This document shows positions 29,121 to 45,440 of a stretch of 64,000 bases of DNA, piece after piece; the first letter of the stretch is position 1, and each line of letters opens with the position of its first letter. The DNA is from Panagrolaimus kolymaensis (Eukaryota; Nematoda; Chromadorea; Rhabditida; Panagrolaimidae): the NCBI GenBank assembly GCA_028622995.1, contig JAJQJQ010000014.1:1798001-1862000 (forward strand). Direction: 5' to 3'. The position numbers and the translations under genes were made by a program. A model generated the notes under the pieces. It saw only the letters and a program-made list of their open reading frames with translations. It was not told the DNA's origin and searched no databases.

Positions 29121-32100
29121 GCAGATTTCAAAGTGTCAATAAATATTTATAAAATTTATTTTAACACCTTTGAATTAATTAAATTTTTAAAAACCAAAGT
29201 ATTCTAATTCAACGGAAACATCTCCTCAATATTTCTGATTTGTGATGTTCCCTCTAATTTTGCAGATTTCAAAGCGTCAAAAAAAATATATAAAATTTAT
29301 TTTAACACCTTTGTTTTATTTTTATTTTTAAAAACCAAAGTATTCTAATTCAACGGAAACATCTCCTCAATATTTCTGATTTGTGATGTTCCCTCTAATT
29401 TTGCAGATTTCAAAGCGTCAAAAAATATATATAAAATTTATTTTAACACCTTTGTTTTATTTTTATTTTTAAAAACCAAAGTATTCTAATTCAACGGAAA
29501 CATCTCCTCAATATTTCTGATTTGTGATGTTCCCTCTAATTTTGCAGATTTCAAAGCGTCAAAAAATATATATAAAATTTATTTTAACACCTTTGTTTTA
29601 TTTTTATTTTTAAAAACCAAAGTATTCTAATTCAACGGAAACATCTCCTCAATATTTCTGATTTGTGATGTTCCCACTAATTTTGCAGATTTCAAAGCGT
29701 CAAAAAATATTTATAAAATTTATTTTAACACCTTTGTTTTATTTTTATTTTTAAAAACCAAAGTATTCTAATTCAACGGAAACATCTCCTCAATATTTCT
29801 GATTTGTGATGTTCCCACTAATTTTGCAGATTTCAAAGCGTCAAAAAATATATATAAAATTTATTTTAACACCTTTGTTTTATTTTTATTTTTAAAAACA
29901 AAAGTATTCTAATTCAACGGAAACATCTCCTCAATATTTCTGATTTGTGATGTTCCCACTAATTTTGCAGATTTCAAAGCGTCAAAAAATATTTATAAAA
30001 TTTATTTTAACACCTTTGTTTTATTTTTATTTTTAAAAACAAAAGTATTCTAATTCAACGGAAACATCTCCTCAATATTTCTGATTTGTGATGTTCCCAC
30101 TAATTTTGCAGATTTCAAAGCGTCAAAAAATATATATAAAATTTATTTTAACACCTTTGTTTTATTTTTATTTTTAAAAACCAAAGTATTCTAATTCAAC
30201 GGAAACATCTCCTCAATATTTCTGATTTGTGATGTTCCCACTAATTTTGCAGATTTCAAAGCGTCAAAAAATATTTATAAAATTTATTTTAACACCTTTG
30301 TTTTATTTTTATTTTTAAAAACCAAAGTATTCTAATTCAACGGAAACATCTCGTCAATATTTCTGATTTGTGATGTTCCCTCTAATTTTGCAGATTTCAA
30401 AGTGTCAATAAATATTTATAAAATTTATTTTAACACCTTAGAATTAATTAAATTTTTAAAAATCAAAGTATTCTAATTCAACGGAAACATCTCCTCAATA
30501 TTTCTGATTTGTGATGTTCCCTCTAATTTTGCAGATTTCAAAGTGTCAATAAATATTTATAAAATTTATTTTAACACCTTTGTTTTATTTTTATTTTTAA
30601 AAACCAAAGTATTCTAATTCAACGGAAACATCTCCTCAATATTTCTGATTTGTGATGTTCCCTCTAATTTTGCAGATTTCAAAGTGTCAATAAATATTTA
30701 TAAAATTTATTTTAACACCTTAGAATTAATTAAATTTTTAAAAATCAAAGTATTCTAATTCAACGGAAACATCTCCTCAATATTTCTGATTTGTGATGTT
30801 CCCTCTAATTTTGCAGATTTCAAAGTGTCAATAAATATTTATAAAATTTATTTTAACACCTTTGAATTAATTAAATTTTTAAAAACCAAAGTATTCTAAT
30901 TCAACGGAAACATCTCCTTAATATTTCTGATTTGTGATGTTCCCTCTAATTTTGCAGATTTCAAAGCGTCAAAAAATATATATAAAATTTATTTTAAAAC
31001 CTTTGTTTTATTTTTATTTTTAAAAACTAAAGTATTCTAATTCAACGGAAACATCTCCTTAATATTTCTGATTTGTGATGTTCCCACTAATTTTGCAGAT
31101 TTCAAAGCGTCAAAAAATATTTATAAAATTTATTTTAAAACCTTTGTTTTATTTTTATTTTTAAAAACTAAAGTATTCTAATTCAACGGAAACATCTCCT
31201 CAATATTTCTGATTTGTGATGTTCCCACTAATTTTGCAGATTTCAAAGCGTCAAAAAATATTTATAAAATTTATTTTAACACCTTTGTTTTATTTTTATT
31301 TTTAAAAACCAAAGTATTCTAATTCAACGGAAACATCTCGTCAATATTTCTGATTTGTGATGTTCCCTCTAATTTTGCAGATTTCAAAGCGTCAAAAAAT
31401 ATATATAAAATTTATTTTAACACCTTTGTTTTATTTTTATTTTTAAAAACCAAAGTATTCTAATTCAACGGAAACATCTCCTCAATATTTCTGATTTGTG
31501 ATGTTCCCTCTAATTTTGCAGATTTCAAAGCGTCAAAAAATATATATAAAATTTATTTTAAAACCTTTGTTTTATTTTTATTTTTAAAAACTAAAGTATT
31601 CTAATTCAACGGAAACATCTCCTCAATATTTCTGATTTGTGATGTTCCCACTAATTTTGCAGATTTCAAAGCGTCAAAAAATATTTATAAAATTTATTTT
31701 AAAACCTTTGTTTTATTTTTATTTTTAAAAACTAAAGTATTCTAATTCAACGGAAACATCTCCTCAATATTTCTGATTTGTGATGTTCCCACTAATTTTG
31801 CAGATTTCAAAGCGTCAAAAAATATATATAAAATTTATTTTAACACCTTTGTTTTATTTTTATTTTTAAAAACCAAAGTATTCTAATTCAACGGAAACAT
31901 CTCCTCAATATTTCTGATTTGTGATGTTCCCTCTAATTTTGCAGATTTCAAAGCGTCAAAAAATATATATAAAATTTATTTTAACACCTTTGTTTTATTT
32001 TTATTTTTAAAAACCAAAGTATTCTAATTCAACGGAAACATCTCCTCAATATTTCTGATTTGTGATGTTCCCTCTAATTTTGCAGATTTTAAAGTGTCAA

Positions 32101-35100
32101 TAAATATTTATAAAATTTATTTTAACACCTTTGAATTAATTAAATTTTTAAAAACCAAAGTATTCTAATTCAACGGAAACATCTCCTTAATATTTCTGAT
32201 TTCTGATGTTCCCTCTAATTTTGCAGATTTCAAAGCGTCAAAAAATATATATAAAATTTATTTTAAAACCTTTGTTTTATTTTTATTTTTAAAAACTAAA
32301 GTATTCTAATTCAACGGAAACATCTCCTCAATATTTCTGATTTGTGATGTTCCCTCTAATTTTGCAGATTTGAAAGCGTCAAAAAATATTTATAAAATTT
32401 ATTTTAACACCTTTGTTTTATTTTTATTTTTAAAAACCAAAGTATTCTAATTCAACGGAAACATCTCCTCAATATTTCTGATTTGTGATGTTCCCTCTAA
32501 TTTTGCAGATTTCAAAGCGTCAAAAAATATTTATAAAATTTATTTTAACACCTTTGTTTTATTTTTATTTTTAAAAACCAAAGTATTCTAATTCAACGGA
32601 AACATCTCGTCAATATTTCTGATTTGTGATGTTCCCTCTAATTTTGCAGATTTGAAAGCGTCAAAAAATATTTATAAAATTTATTTTAACACCTTTGTTT
32701 TATTTTTATTTTTAAAAACCAAATTATTCTAATTCAACGGAAACATCTCGTCAATATTTCTGATTTGTGATGTTCCCTCTAATTTTGCAGATTTCAAAGT
32801 GTCAATAAATATTTATAAAATTTATTTTAACACCTTTGAATTAATTAAATTTTTAAAAACCAAAGTATTCTAATTCAACGGAAACATCTCCTCAATATTT
32901 CTGATTTGTGATGTTCCCTCTAATTTTGCAGATTTGAAAGCGTCAAAAAATATTTATAAAATTTATTTTAACACCTTTGTTTTATTTTTATTTTTAAAAA
33001 CCAAAGTATTCTAATTCAACGGAAACATCTCCTCAATATTTCTGATTTGTGATGTTCCCTCTAATTTTGCAGATTTGAAAGCGTCAAAAAATATTTATAA
33101 AATTTATTTTAACACCTTTGTTTTATTTTTATTTTTAAAAACCAAAGTATTCTAATTCAACGGAAACATCTCGTCAATATTTCTGATTTGTGATGTTCCC
33201 TCTAATTTTGCAGATTTCAAAGTGTCAATAAATATTTATAAAATTTATTTTAACACCTTTGAATTAATTAAATTTTTAAAAACCAAAGTATTCTAATTCA
33301 ACGGAAACATCTCCTCAATATTTCTGATTTGTGATGTTCCCTCTAATTTTGCAGATTTCAAAGCGTCAAAAAATATTTATAAAATTTATTTTAACACCTG
33401 TGTTTTATTTTTATTTTTAAAAACCAAAGTATTCTAATTCAACGGAAACATCTCCTCAATATTTCTGATTTGTGATGTTCCCTCTAATTTTGCAGATTTC
33501 AAATCGTCAAAAAATTTATATAAAATTTATTTTAACACCTTTGTTTTATTTTTATTTTTAAAAACCAAAGTATTCTAATTCAACGGAAACATCTCCTCAA
33601 TATTTCTGATTTGTGATGTTCCCTCTAATTTGGCAGATTTGAAAGCGTCAAAAAATATTTATAAAATTTATTTTAACACCTTTGTTTTATTTTTATTTTT
33701 AAAAACCAAAGTATTCTAATTCAACGGAAACATCTCCTCAATATTTCTGATTTGTGATGTTCCCTCTAATTTTGCAGATTTCAAAGCGTCAAAAAATATT
33801 TATAAAATTTATTTTAACACCTTTGTTTTATTTTTATTTTTAAAAACCAAAGTATTCTAATTCAACGGAAACATCTCGTCAATATTTCAGATTTGTGATG
33901 TTCCCTCTAATTTTGCAGATTTCAAAGCGTCAAAAAATATTTATAAAATTTATTTTAACACCTTTGTTTTATTTTTATTTTTAAAAACCAAAGTATTCTA
34001 ATTCAACGGAAACATCTCCTCAATATTTCTGATTTGTGATGTTCCCTCTAATTTTGCAGATTTCAAAGCGTCAAAAAATATTTATAAAATTTATTTCAAC
34101 ACCTTTGTTTTATTTTTATTTTTAAAAACCAATGTATTCTAATTCAACGGAAACATCTCCTCAATATTTCTGATTTGTGATGTTCCCTCTAATTTTGCAG
34201 ATTTGAAAGCGTCAAAAAATATTTATAAAATTTATTTTAACACCTTTGTTTTATTTTTATTTTTAAAAACCAAAGTATTCTAATTCAACGGAAACATCTC
34301 CTCAATATTTCTGATTTGTGATGTTCCCTCTAATTTTGCAGATTTCAAAGCGTCAAAAAATATTTATAAAATTTATTTTAACACCTTTGTTTTATTTTTA
34401 TTTTTAAAAACCAAAGTATTCTAATTCAACGGAAACATCTCCTCAATATTTCTGATTTGTGATGTTCCCTCTAATTTTGCAGATTTGAAAGCGTCAAAAA
34501 ATATTTATAAAATTTATTTTAACACCTTTGTTTTATTTTTATTTTTAAAAACCAAAGTATTCTAATTCAACGGAAACATCTCCTCAATATTTCTGATTTG
34601 TGATGTTCCCTCTAATTTTGCAGATTTCAAAGCGTCAAAAAATATTTATAAAATTTATTTTAACACCTTTGTTTTATTTTTATTTTTAAAAACCAAAGTA
34701 TTCTAATTCAACGGAAACATCTCCTTAATATTTCTGATTTGTGATGTTCCCTCTAATTTTGCAGATTTCAAAGCGTCAAAAAATATTTATAAAATTTATT
34801 TTAAAACCTTTGTTTTATTTTTATTTTTAAAAACTAAAGTATTCTAATTCAACGGAAACATCTCCTCAATATTTCTGATTTGTGATGTTCCCACTAATTT
34901 TGCAGATTTCAAAGCGTCAAAAAATATTTATAAAATTTATTTTAACACCTTTGTTTTATTTTTATTTTTAAAAACCAAAGTATTCTAATTCAACGGAAAC
35001 ATCTCGTCAATATTTCTGATTTGTGATGTTCCCTCTAATTTTGCAGATTTCAAAGTTTCAATAAATATTTATAAAATTTATTTTAACACCTTTGAATTAA

Positions 35101-38100
35101 TTAAATTTTTAAAAACCAAAGTATTCTAATTCAACGGAAACATCTCCTTAATATTTCTGATTTGTGATGTTCCCTCTAATTTTGCAGATTTCAAAGTGTC
35201 AATAAATATTTATAAAATTTATTTTAACACCTTTGAATTAATTAAATTTTTAAAAACCAAAGTATTCTAATTCAACGGAAACATCTCCTCAATATTTCTG
35301 ATTTGTGATGTTCCCACTAATTTTGCAGATTTCAAAGCGTCAAAAAATATATATAAAATTTATTTTAACACCTTTGTTTTATTTTTATTTTTAAAAACCA
35401 AAGTATTCTAATTCAACGGAAACATCTCGTCAATATTTCTGATTTGTGATGTTCCCTCTAATTTTGCAGATTTCAAAGCGTCAAAAAATATATATAAAAT
35501 TTATTTTAACACCTTTGTTTTATTTTTATTTTTAAAAACCAAAGTATTCTAATTCAACGGAAACATCTCCTCAATATTTCTGATTTGTGATGTTCCCTCT
35601 AATTTTGCAGATTTCAAAGTGTCAATAAATATTTATAAAATTTATTTTAACACCTTAGAATTAATTAAATTTTTAAAAATCAAAGTATTCTAATTCAACG
35701 GAAACATCTCGTCAATATTTCTGATTTGTGATGTTCCCTCTAATTTTGCAGATTTCAAAGCGTCAAAAAATATATATAAAATTTATTTTAACACCTTTGT
35801 TTTATTTTTATTTTTAAAAACCAAAGTATTCTAATTCAACGGAAACATCTCGTCAATATTTCTGATTTGTGATGTTCCCTCTAATTTTGCAGATTTCAAA
35901 GCGTCAAATAATATATATAAAATTTATTTTAACACCTTTGTTTTATTTTTATTTTTAAAAACCAAAGTATTCTAATTCAACGGAAACATCTCGTCAATAT
36001 TTCTGATTTGTGATGTTCCCTCTAATTTTGCAGATTTCAAAGTGTCAATAAATATTTATAAAATTTATTTTAACACCTTAGAATTAATTAAATTTTTAAA
36101 AATCAAAGTATTCTAATTCAACGGAAACATCTCCTCAATATTTCTGATTTGTGATGTTCCCTCTAATTTTGCAGATTTCAAAGCGTCAAAAAATATATAT
36201 AAAATTTATTTTAACACCTTTGTTTTATTTTTATTTTTAAAAACCAAAGTATTCTAATTCAACGGAAACATCTCGTCAATATTTCTGATTTGTGATGTTC
36301 CCTCTAATTTTGCAGATTTCAAAGCGTCAAATAATATATATAAAATTTATTTTAACACCTTTGTTTTATTTTTATTTTTAAAAACCAAAGTATTCTAATT
36401 CAACGGAAACATCTCGTCAATATTTCTGATTTGTGATGTTCCCTCTAATTTTGCAGATTTCAAAGTGTCAATAAATATTTATAAAATTTATTTTAACACC
36501 TTAGAATTAATTAAATTTTTAAAAATCAAAGTATTCTAATTCAACGGAAACATCTCCTCAATATTTCTGATTTGTGATGTTCCCTCTAATTTTGCAGATT
36601 TCAAAGCGTCAAAAAATATATATAAAATTTATTTTAACACCTTTGTTTTATTTTTATTTTTAAAAACCAAAGTATTCTAATTCAACGGAAACATCTCCTC
36701 AATATTTCTGATTTGTGATGTTCCCTCTAATTTTGCAGATTTCAAAGCGTCAAAAAATATTTATAAAATTTATTTTAACACCTTTGTTTTATTTTTATTT
36801 TTAAAAACCAAAGTATTCTAATTCAACGGAAACATCTCCTCAATATTTCTGATTTGTGATGTTCCCTCTAATTTTGCAGATTTCAAAGCGTCAAAAAATA
36901 TTTATAAAATTTATTTTAACACCTTTGTTTTATTTTTATTTTTAAAAACCAAAGTATTCTAATTCAACGGAAACATCTCCTCAATATTTCTGATTTGTGA
37001 TGTTCCCTCTAATTTTGCAGATTTGAAAGCGTCAAAAAATATTTATAAAATTTATTTTAACACCTTTGTTTTATTTTTATTTTTAAAAACCAAAGTATTC
37101 TAATTCAACGGAAACATCTCGTCAATATTTCTGATTTGTGATGTTCCCTCTAATTTTGCAGATTTCAAAGTGTCAATAAATATTTATAAAATTTATTTTA
37201 ACACCTTAGAATTAATTAAATTTTTAAAAATCAAAGTATTCTAATTCAACGGAAACATCTCCTCAATATTTCTGATTTGTGATGTTCCCTCTAATTTTGC
37301 AGATTTCAAAGCGTCAAAAAATATATATAAAATTTATTTTAACACCTTTGTTTTATTTTTATTTTTAAAAACCAAAGTATTCTAATTCAACGGAAACATC
37401 TCGTCAATATTTCTGATTTGTGATGTTCCCTCTAATTTTGCAGATTTCAAAGCGTCAAATAATATATATAAAATTTATTTTAACACCTTTGTTTTATTTT
37501 TATTTTTAAAAACCAAAGTATTCTAATTCAACGGAAACATCTCGTCAATATTTCTGATTTGTGATGTTCCCTCTAATTTTGCAGATTTCAAAGTGTCAAT
37601 AAATATTTATAAAATTTATTTTAACACCTTAGAATTAATTAAATTTTTAAAAACCAAAGTATTCTAATTCAACGGAAACATCTCCTCAATATTTCTGATT
37701 TGTGATGTTCCCTCTAATTTTGCAGATTTCAAAGCGTCAAAAAATATATATAAAATTTATTTTAACACCTTTGTTTTATTTTTATTTTTAAAAACCAAAG
37801 TATTCTAATTCAACGGAAACATCTCCTCAATATTTCTGATTTGTGATGTTCCCTCTAATTTTGCAGATTTCAAAGCGTCAAAAAATATATATAAAATTTA
37901 TTTTAACACCTTTGTTTTATTTTTATTTTTAAAAACCAAAGTATTCTAATTCAACGGAAACATCTCGTCAATATTTCTGATTTGTGATGTTCCCTCTAAT
38001 TTTGCAGATTTCAAAGTGTCAATAAATATTTATAAAATTTATTTTAACACCTTAGAATTAATTAAATTTTTAAAAACCAAAGTATTCTAATTCAACGGAA

Positions 38101-40550
38101 ACATCTCCTCAATATTTCTGATTTGTGATGTTCCCTCTAATTTTGCAGATTTCAAAGCGTCAAAAAATATATATAAAATTTATTTTAACACCTTTGTTTT
38201 ATTTTTATTTTTAAAAACCAAAGTATTCTAATTCAACGGAAACATCTCGTCAATATTTCTGATTTGTGATGTTCCCTCTAATTTTGCAGATTTAAAAGCG
38301 TCAAAAAATATATATAAAATTTATTTTAACACCTTTGTTTTATTTTTATTTTTAAAAACCAAAGTATTCTAATTCAACGGAAACATCTCGTCAATATTTC
38401 TGATTTGTGATGTTCCCTCTAATTTTGCAGATTTCAAAGCGTCAAATAATATATATAAAATTTATTTTAACACCTTTGTTTTATTTTTATTTTTAAAAAC
38501 CAAAGTATTCTAATTCAACGGAAACATCTCGTCAATATTTCTGATTTGTGATGTTCCCTCTAATTTTGCAGATTTCAAAGTGTCAATAAATATTTATAAA
38601 ATTTATTTTAACACCTTAGAATTAATTAAATTTTTAAAAATCAAAGTATTCTAATTCAACGGAAACATCTCCTCAATATTTCTGATTTGTGATGTTCCCT
38701 CTAATTTTGCAGATTTCAAAGCGTCAAAAAATATATATAAAATTTATTTTAACACCTTTGTTTTATTTTTATTTTTAAAAACCAAAGTATTCTAATTCAA
38801 CGGAAACATCTCCTCAATATTTCTGATTTGTGATGTTCCCTCTAATTTTGCAGATTTCAAAGCGTCAAAAAATATTTATAAAATTTATTTTAACACCTTT
38901 GTTTTATTTTTATTTTTAAAAACCAAAGTATTCTAATTCAACGGAAACATCTCCTCAATATTTCTGATTTGTGATGTTCCCTCTAATTTTGCAGATTTCA
39001 AAGCGTCAAAAAATATTTATAAAATTTATTTTAACACCTTTGTTTTATTTTTATTTTTAAAAACCAAAGTATTCTAATTCAACGGAAACATCTCCTCAAT
39101 ATTTCTGATTTGTGATGTTCCCTCTAATTTTGCAGATTTGAAAGCGTCAAAAAATATTTATAAAATTTATTTTAACACCTTTGTTTTATTTTTATTTTTA
39201 AAAACCAAAGTATTCTAATTCAACGGAAACATCTCCTCAATATTTCTGATTTGTGATGTTCCCTCTAATTTTGCAGATTTCAAAGCGTCAAAAAATATTT
39301 ATAAAATTTATTTTAACACCTTTGTTTTATTTTTATTTTTAAAAACCAAAGTATTCTAATTCAACGGAAACATCTCCTCAATATTTCTGATTTGTGATGT
39401 TCCCTCTAATTTTGCAGATTTGAAAGCGTCAAAAAATATTTATAAAATTTATTTTAACACCTTTGTTTTATTTTTATTTTTAAAAACCAAAGTATTCTAA
39501 TTCAACGGAAACATCTCCTCAATATTTCTGATTTGTGATGTTCCCTCTAATTTTGCAGATTTCAAAGCGTCAAAAAATATTTATAAAATTTATTTTAACA
39601 CCTTTGTTTTATTTTTATTTTTAAAAACCAAAGTATTCTAATTCAACGGAAACATCTCCTCAATATTTCTGATTTGTGATGTTCCCTCTAATTTTGCAGA
39701 TTTCAAAGCGTCAAAAAATATTTATAAAATTTATTTTAACACCTTTGTTTTATTTTTATTTTTAAAAACCAAAGTATTCTAATTCAACGGAAACATCTCG
39801 TCAATATTTCTGATTTGTGATGTTCCCTCTAATTTTGCAGATTTCAAAGTGTCAATAAATATTTATAAAATTTATTTTAACACCTTTGAATTAATTAAAT
39901 TTTTAAAAACCAAAGTATTCTAATTCAACGGAAACATCTCCTTAATATTTCTGATTTGTGATGTTCCCTCTAATTTTGCAGATTTCAAAGTGTCAATAAA
40001 TATTTATAAAATTTATTTTAACACCTTTGAATTAATTAAATTTTTAAAAACCAAAGTATTCTAATTCAACGGAAACATCTCCTCAATATTTCTGATTTGT
40101 GATGTTCCCTCTAATTTTGCAGATTTCAAAGTGTCAATAAATATTTATAAAATTTATTTTAACACCTTTGAATTAATTAAATTTTTAAAAACCAAAGTAT
40201 TCTAATTCAACGGAAACATCTCCTCAATATTTCTGATTTGTGATGTTCCCTCTAATTTTGCAGATTTCAAAGTGTCAATAAATATTTATAAAATTTATTT
40301 TAACACCTTTGAATTAATTAAATTTTTAAAAACCAAAGTATTCTAATTCAACAGAAACATCTCCTCAATATTTCTGATTTGTGATGTTCCCTCTAATTTT
40401 GCAGATTTCAAAGTGTCAATAAATATTTATAAAATTTATTTTAACACCTTTGAATTAATTAAATTTTTAAAAACCAAAGTATTCTAATTCAACGGAAACA
40501 TCTCCTTAATATTTCTGATTTGTGATGTTCCCTCTAATTTTGCAGATTTC

Positions 40551-43500
40551 AAAGTGTCAAAAAATATATATAAAATTTATTTTAAAACCTTTGTTTTATT
40601 TTTATTTTTAAAAACTAAAGTATTCTAATTCAACGGAAACATCTCGTCAATATTTCTGATTTGTGATGTTCCCTCTAATTTTGCAGATTTCAAAGTGTCA
40701 ATAAATATTTATAAAATTTATTTTAACACCTTTGTTTTATTTTTATTTTTAAAAACCAAAGTATTCTAATTCAACGGAAACATCTCGTCAATATTTCTGA
40801 TTTGTGATGTTCCCTCTAATTTTGCAGATTTCAAAGCGTCAAAAAATATATATAAAATTTATTTTAACACCTTTGTTTTATTTTTATTTTTAAAAACCAA
40901 AGTATTCTAATTCAACGGAAACATCTCCTCAATATTTCTGATTTGTGATGTTCCCTCTAATTTTGCAGATTTCAAAGCGTCAAAAAATATTTATAAAATT
41001 TATTTTAACACCTTTGTTTTATTTTTATTTTTAAAAACCAAAGTATTCTAATTCAACGGAAACATCTCCTCAATATTTCTGATTTGTGATGTTCCCTCTA
41101 ATTTTGCAGATTTCAAAGCGTCAAAAAATATTTATAAAATTTATTTTAACACCTTTGTTTTATTTTTATTTTTAAAAACCAAAGTATTCTAATTCAACGG
41201 AAACATCTCCTCAATATTTCTGATTTGTGATGTTCCCTCTAATTTTGCAGATTTGAAAGCGTCAAAAAATATTTATAAAATTTATTTTAACACCTTTGTT
41301 TTATTTTTATTTTTAAAAACCAAAGTATTCTAATTCAACGGAAACATCTCCTCAATATTTCTGATTTGTGATGTTCCCTCTAATTTTGCAGATTTCAAAG
41401 CGTCAAAAAATATTTATAAAATTTATTTTAACACCTTTGTTTTATTTTTATTTTTAAAAACCAAAGTATTCTAATTCAACGGAAACATCTCCTCAATATT
41501 TCTGATTTGTGATGTTCCCTCTAATTTTGCAGATTTCAAAGCGTCAAAAAATATTTATAAAATTTATTTTAACACCTTTGTTTTATTTTTATTTTTAAAA
41601 ACCAAAGTATTCTAATTCAACGGAAACATCTCGTCAATATTTCTGATTTGTGATGTTCCCTCTAATTTTGCAGATTTCAAAGTGTCAATAAATATTTATA
41701 AAATTTATTTTAACACCTTTGAATTAATTAAATTTTTAAAAACCAAAGTATTCTAATTCAACGGAAACATCTCCTTAATATTTCTGATTTGTGATGTTCC
41801 CTCTAATTTTGCAGATTTCAAAGTGTCAATAAATATTTATAAAATTTATTTTAACACCTTTGAATTAATTAAATTTTTAAAAACCAAAGTGTTCTAATTC
41901 AACGGAAACATCTCCTCAATATTTCTGATTTGTGATGTTCCCTCTAATTTTGCAGATTTCAAAGTGTCAATAAATATTTATAAAATTTATTTTAACACCT
42001 TTGAATTAATTAAATTTTTAAAAACCAAAGTATTCTAATTCAACGGAAACATCTCGTCAATATTTCTGATTTGTGATGTTCCCTCTAATTTTGCAGATTT
42101 CAAAGTGTCAATAAATATTTATAAAATTTATTTTAACACCTTTGAATTAATTAAATTTTTAAAAACCAAAGTATTCTAATTCAACGGAAACATCTCCTTA
42201 ATATTTCTGATTTGTGATGTTCCCTCTAATTTTGCAGATTTCAAAGCGTCAAAATATATATATAAAATTTATTTTAACACCTTTGTTTTATTTTTATTTT
42301 TAAAAACCAAAGTATTCTAATTCAACGGAAACATCTCCTCAATATTTCTGATTTGTGATGTTCCCTCTAATTTTGCAGATTTCAAAGCGTCAAAAAATAT
42401 ATATAAAATTTATTTTAACACCTTTGTTTTATTTTTATTTTTAAAAACCAAAGTATTCTAATTCAACGGAAACATCTCCTCAATATTTCTGATTTGTGAT
42501 GTTCCCTCTAATTTTGCAGATTTGAAAGCGTCAAAAAATATTTATAAAATTTATTTTAACACCTTTGTTTTATTTTTATTTTTAAAAACCAAAGTATTCT
42601 AATTCAACGGAAACATCTCCTCAATATTTCTGATTTGTGATGTTCCCTCTAATTTTGCAGATTTCAAAGCGTCAAAAAATATTTATAAAATTTATTTTAA
42701 CACCTTTGAATTAATTAAATTTTTAAAAACCAAAGTATTCTAATTCAACGGAAACATCTCCTTAATATTTCTGATTTGTGATGTTCCCTCTAATTTTGCA
42801 GATTTCAAAGTGTCAAAAAATATATATAAAATTTATTTTAAAACCTTTGTTTTATTTTTATTTTTAAAAACTAAAGTATTCTAATTCAACGGAAACATCT
42901 CGTCAATATTTCTGATTTGTGATGTTCCCTCTAATTTTGCAGATTTCAAAGTGTCAATAAATATTTATAAAATTTATTTTAACACCTTTGTTTTATTTTT
43001 ATTTTTAAAAACCAAAGTATTCTAATTCAACGGAAACATCTCGTCAATATTTCTGATTTGTGATGTTCCCTCTAATTTTGCAGATTTCAAAGCGTCAAAA
43101 AATATATATAAAATTTATTTTAACACCTTTGTTTTATTTTTATTTTTAAAAACCAAAGTATTCTAATTCAACGGAAACATCTCCTCAATATTTCTGATTT
43201 GTGATGTTCCCTCTAATTTTGCAGATTTCAAAGCGTCAAAAAATATATATAAAATTTATTTTAACACCTTTGTTTTATTTTTATTTTTAAAAACCAAAGT
43301 ATTCTAATTCAACGGAAACATCTCCTCAATATTTCTGATTTGTGATGTTCCCTCTAATTTTGCAGATTTGAAAGCGTCAAAAAATATTTATAAAATTTAT
43401 TTTAACACCTTTGTTTTATTTTTATTTTTAAAAACCAAAGTATTCTAATTCAACGGAAACATCTCCTCAATATTTCTGATTTGTGATGTTCCCTCTAATT

Positions 43501-45300
43501 TTGCAGATTTCAAAGCGTCAAAAAATATTTATAAAATTTATTTTAACACCTTTGTTTTATTTTTATTTTTAAAAACCAAAGTATTCTAATTCAACGGAAA
43601 CATCTCCTCAATATTTCTGATTTGTGATGTTCCCTCTAATTTTGCAGATTTCAAAGCGTCAATAAATATTTATAAAATTTATTTTAACACCTTTGAATTA
43701 ATTAAATTTTTAAAAACCAAAGTATTCTAATTCAACGGAAACATCTCCTCAATATTTCTGATTTGTGATGTTCCCTCTAATTTTGCAGATTTCAAAGTGT
43801 CAATAAATATTTATAAAATTTATTTTAACACCTTTGAATTAATTAAATTTTTAAAAACCAAAGTATTCTAATTCAACGGAAACATCTCCTCAATATTTCT
43901 GATTTGTGATGTTCCCTCTAATTTTGCAGATTTCAAAGTGTCAATAAATATTTATAAAATTTATTTTAACACCTTTGAATTAATTAAATTTTTAAAAACC
44001 AAAGTATTCTAATTCAACGGAAACATCTCCTCAATATTTCTGATTTGTGATGTTCCCTCTAATTTTGCAGATTTCAAAGTGTCAATAAATATTTATAAAA
44101 TTTATTTTAACACCTTTGAATTAATTAAATTTTTAAAAACCAAAGTATTCTAATTCAACGGAAACATCTCCTTAATATTTCTGATTTGTGATGTTCCCTC
44201 TAATTTTGCAGATTTCAAAGTGTCAAAAAATATATATAAAATTTATTTTAAAACCTTTGTTTTATTTTTATTTTTAAAAACTAAAGTATTCTAATTCAAC
44301 GGAAACATCTCGTCAATATTTCTGATTTGTGATGTTCCCTCTAATTTTGCAGATTTCAAAGTGTCAATAAATATTTATAAAATTTATTTTAACACCTTTG
44401 TTTTATTTTTATTTTTAAAAACCAAAGTATTCTAATTCAACGGAAACATCTCGTCAATATTTCTGATTTGTGATGTTCCCTCTAATTTTGCAGATTTCAA
44501 AGCGTCAAAAAATATATATAAAATTTATTTTAACACCTTTGTTTTATTTTTATTTTTAAAAACCAAAGTATTCTAATTCAACGGAAACATCTCCTCAATA
44601 TTTCTGATTTGTGATGTTCCCTCTAATTTTGCAGATTTCAAAGCGTCAAAAAATATATATAAAATTTATTTTAACACCTTTGTTTTATTTTTATTTTTAA
44701 AAACCAAAGTATTCTAATTCAACGGAAACATCTCCTCAATATTTCTGATTTGTGATGTTCCCTCTAATTTTGCAGATTTGAAAGCGTCAAAAAATATTTA
44801 TAAAATTTATTTTAACACCTTTGTTTTATTTTTATTTTTAAAAACCAAAGTATTCTAATTCAACGGAAACATCTCCTCAATATTTCTGATTTGTGATGTT
44901 CCCTCTAATTTTGCAGATTTCAAAGCGTCAAAAAATATTTATAAAATTTATTTTAACACCTTTGTTTTATTTTTATTTTTAAAAACCAAAGTATTCTAAT
45001 TCAACGGAAACATCTCCTCAATATTTCTGATTTGTGATGTTCCCTCTAATTTTGCAGATTTCAAAGCGTCAATAAATATTTATAAAATTTATTTTAACAC
45101 CTTTGAATTAATTAAATTTTTAAAAACCAAAGTATTCTAATTCAACGGAAACATCTCCTCAATATTTCTGATTTGTGATGTTCCCTCTAATTTTGCAGAT
45201 TTCAAAGCGTCAAAAAATATTTATAAAATTTATTTTAACACCTTTGAATTAATTAAATTTTTAAAAATCAAAAATTTATAATTCAACAGAAACATCTCCT
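40551..45300. repeat. Ten- and sixteen-monomer repeats of a GTGTCAAAAAATATAT / AAAACC block
   Basis: The combination AAAGTGTCAAAAAATATAT followed by AAAACCTTTG and AAAACTAAAG occurs at 40,551, 42,807 and 44,217. The offsets are 2,256 bp (16 monomers) and 1,410 bp (10 monomers). The following monomers (TCGTCAATA, then AATATATA twice, then GATTTGAAAG) keep the same order after the second and third occurrences. Confidence 0.75.
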
Positions 45301-45440
45301 CAATATTTCTGATTTGTGATGTTCCCTCTAATTTTGCAGATTTCAAAGCGTCAAAAAATATTTATAAAATTTATTTTAACACCTTTGAACTAATTAAATT
45401 TTTAAAAATCAAAAATTTATAGGTCAACAGAAACATTTCC
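45230..45440. repeat. Isolated monomers of the left-side subtype
   Basis: Two consecutive spacers carry the AAATCAAAAATTTATA...CAACAG form, which is otherwise restricted to the left 24 kb of the array. The second contains the unique changes GAACTAATT and TATAGGTCAACAG. They look like an outlying survivor of an older monomer type, or the product of a rare exchange with the left part of the array. Confidence 0.6.
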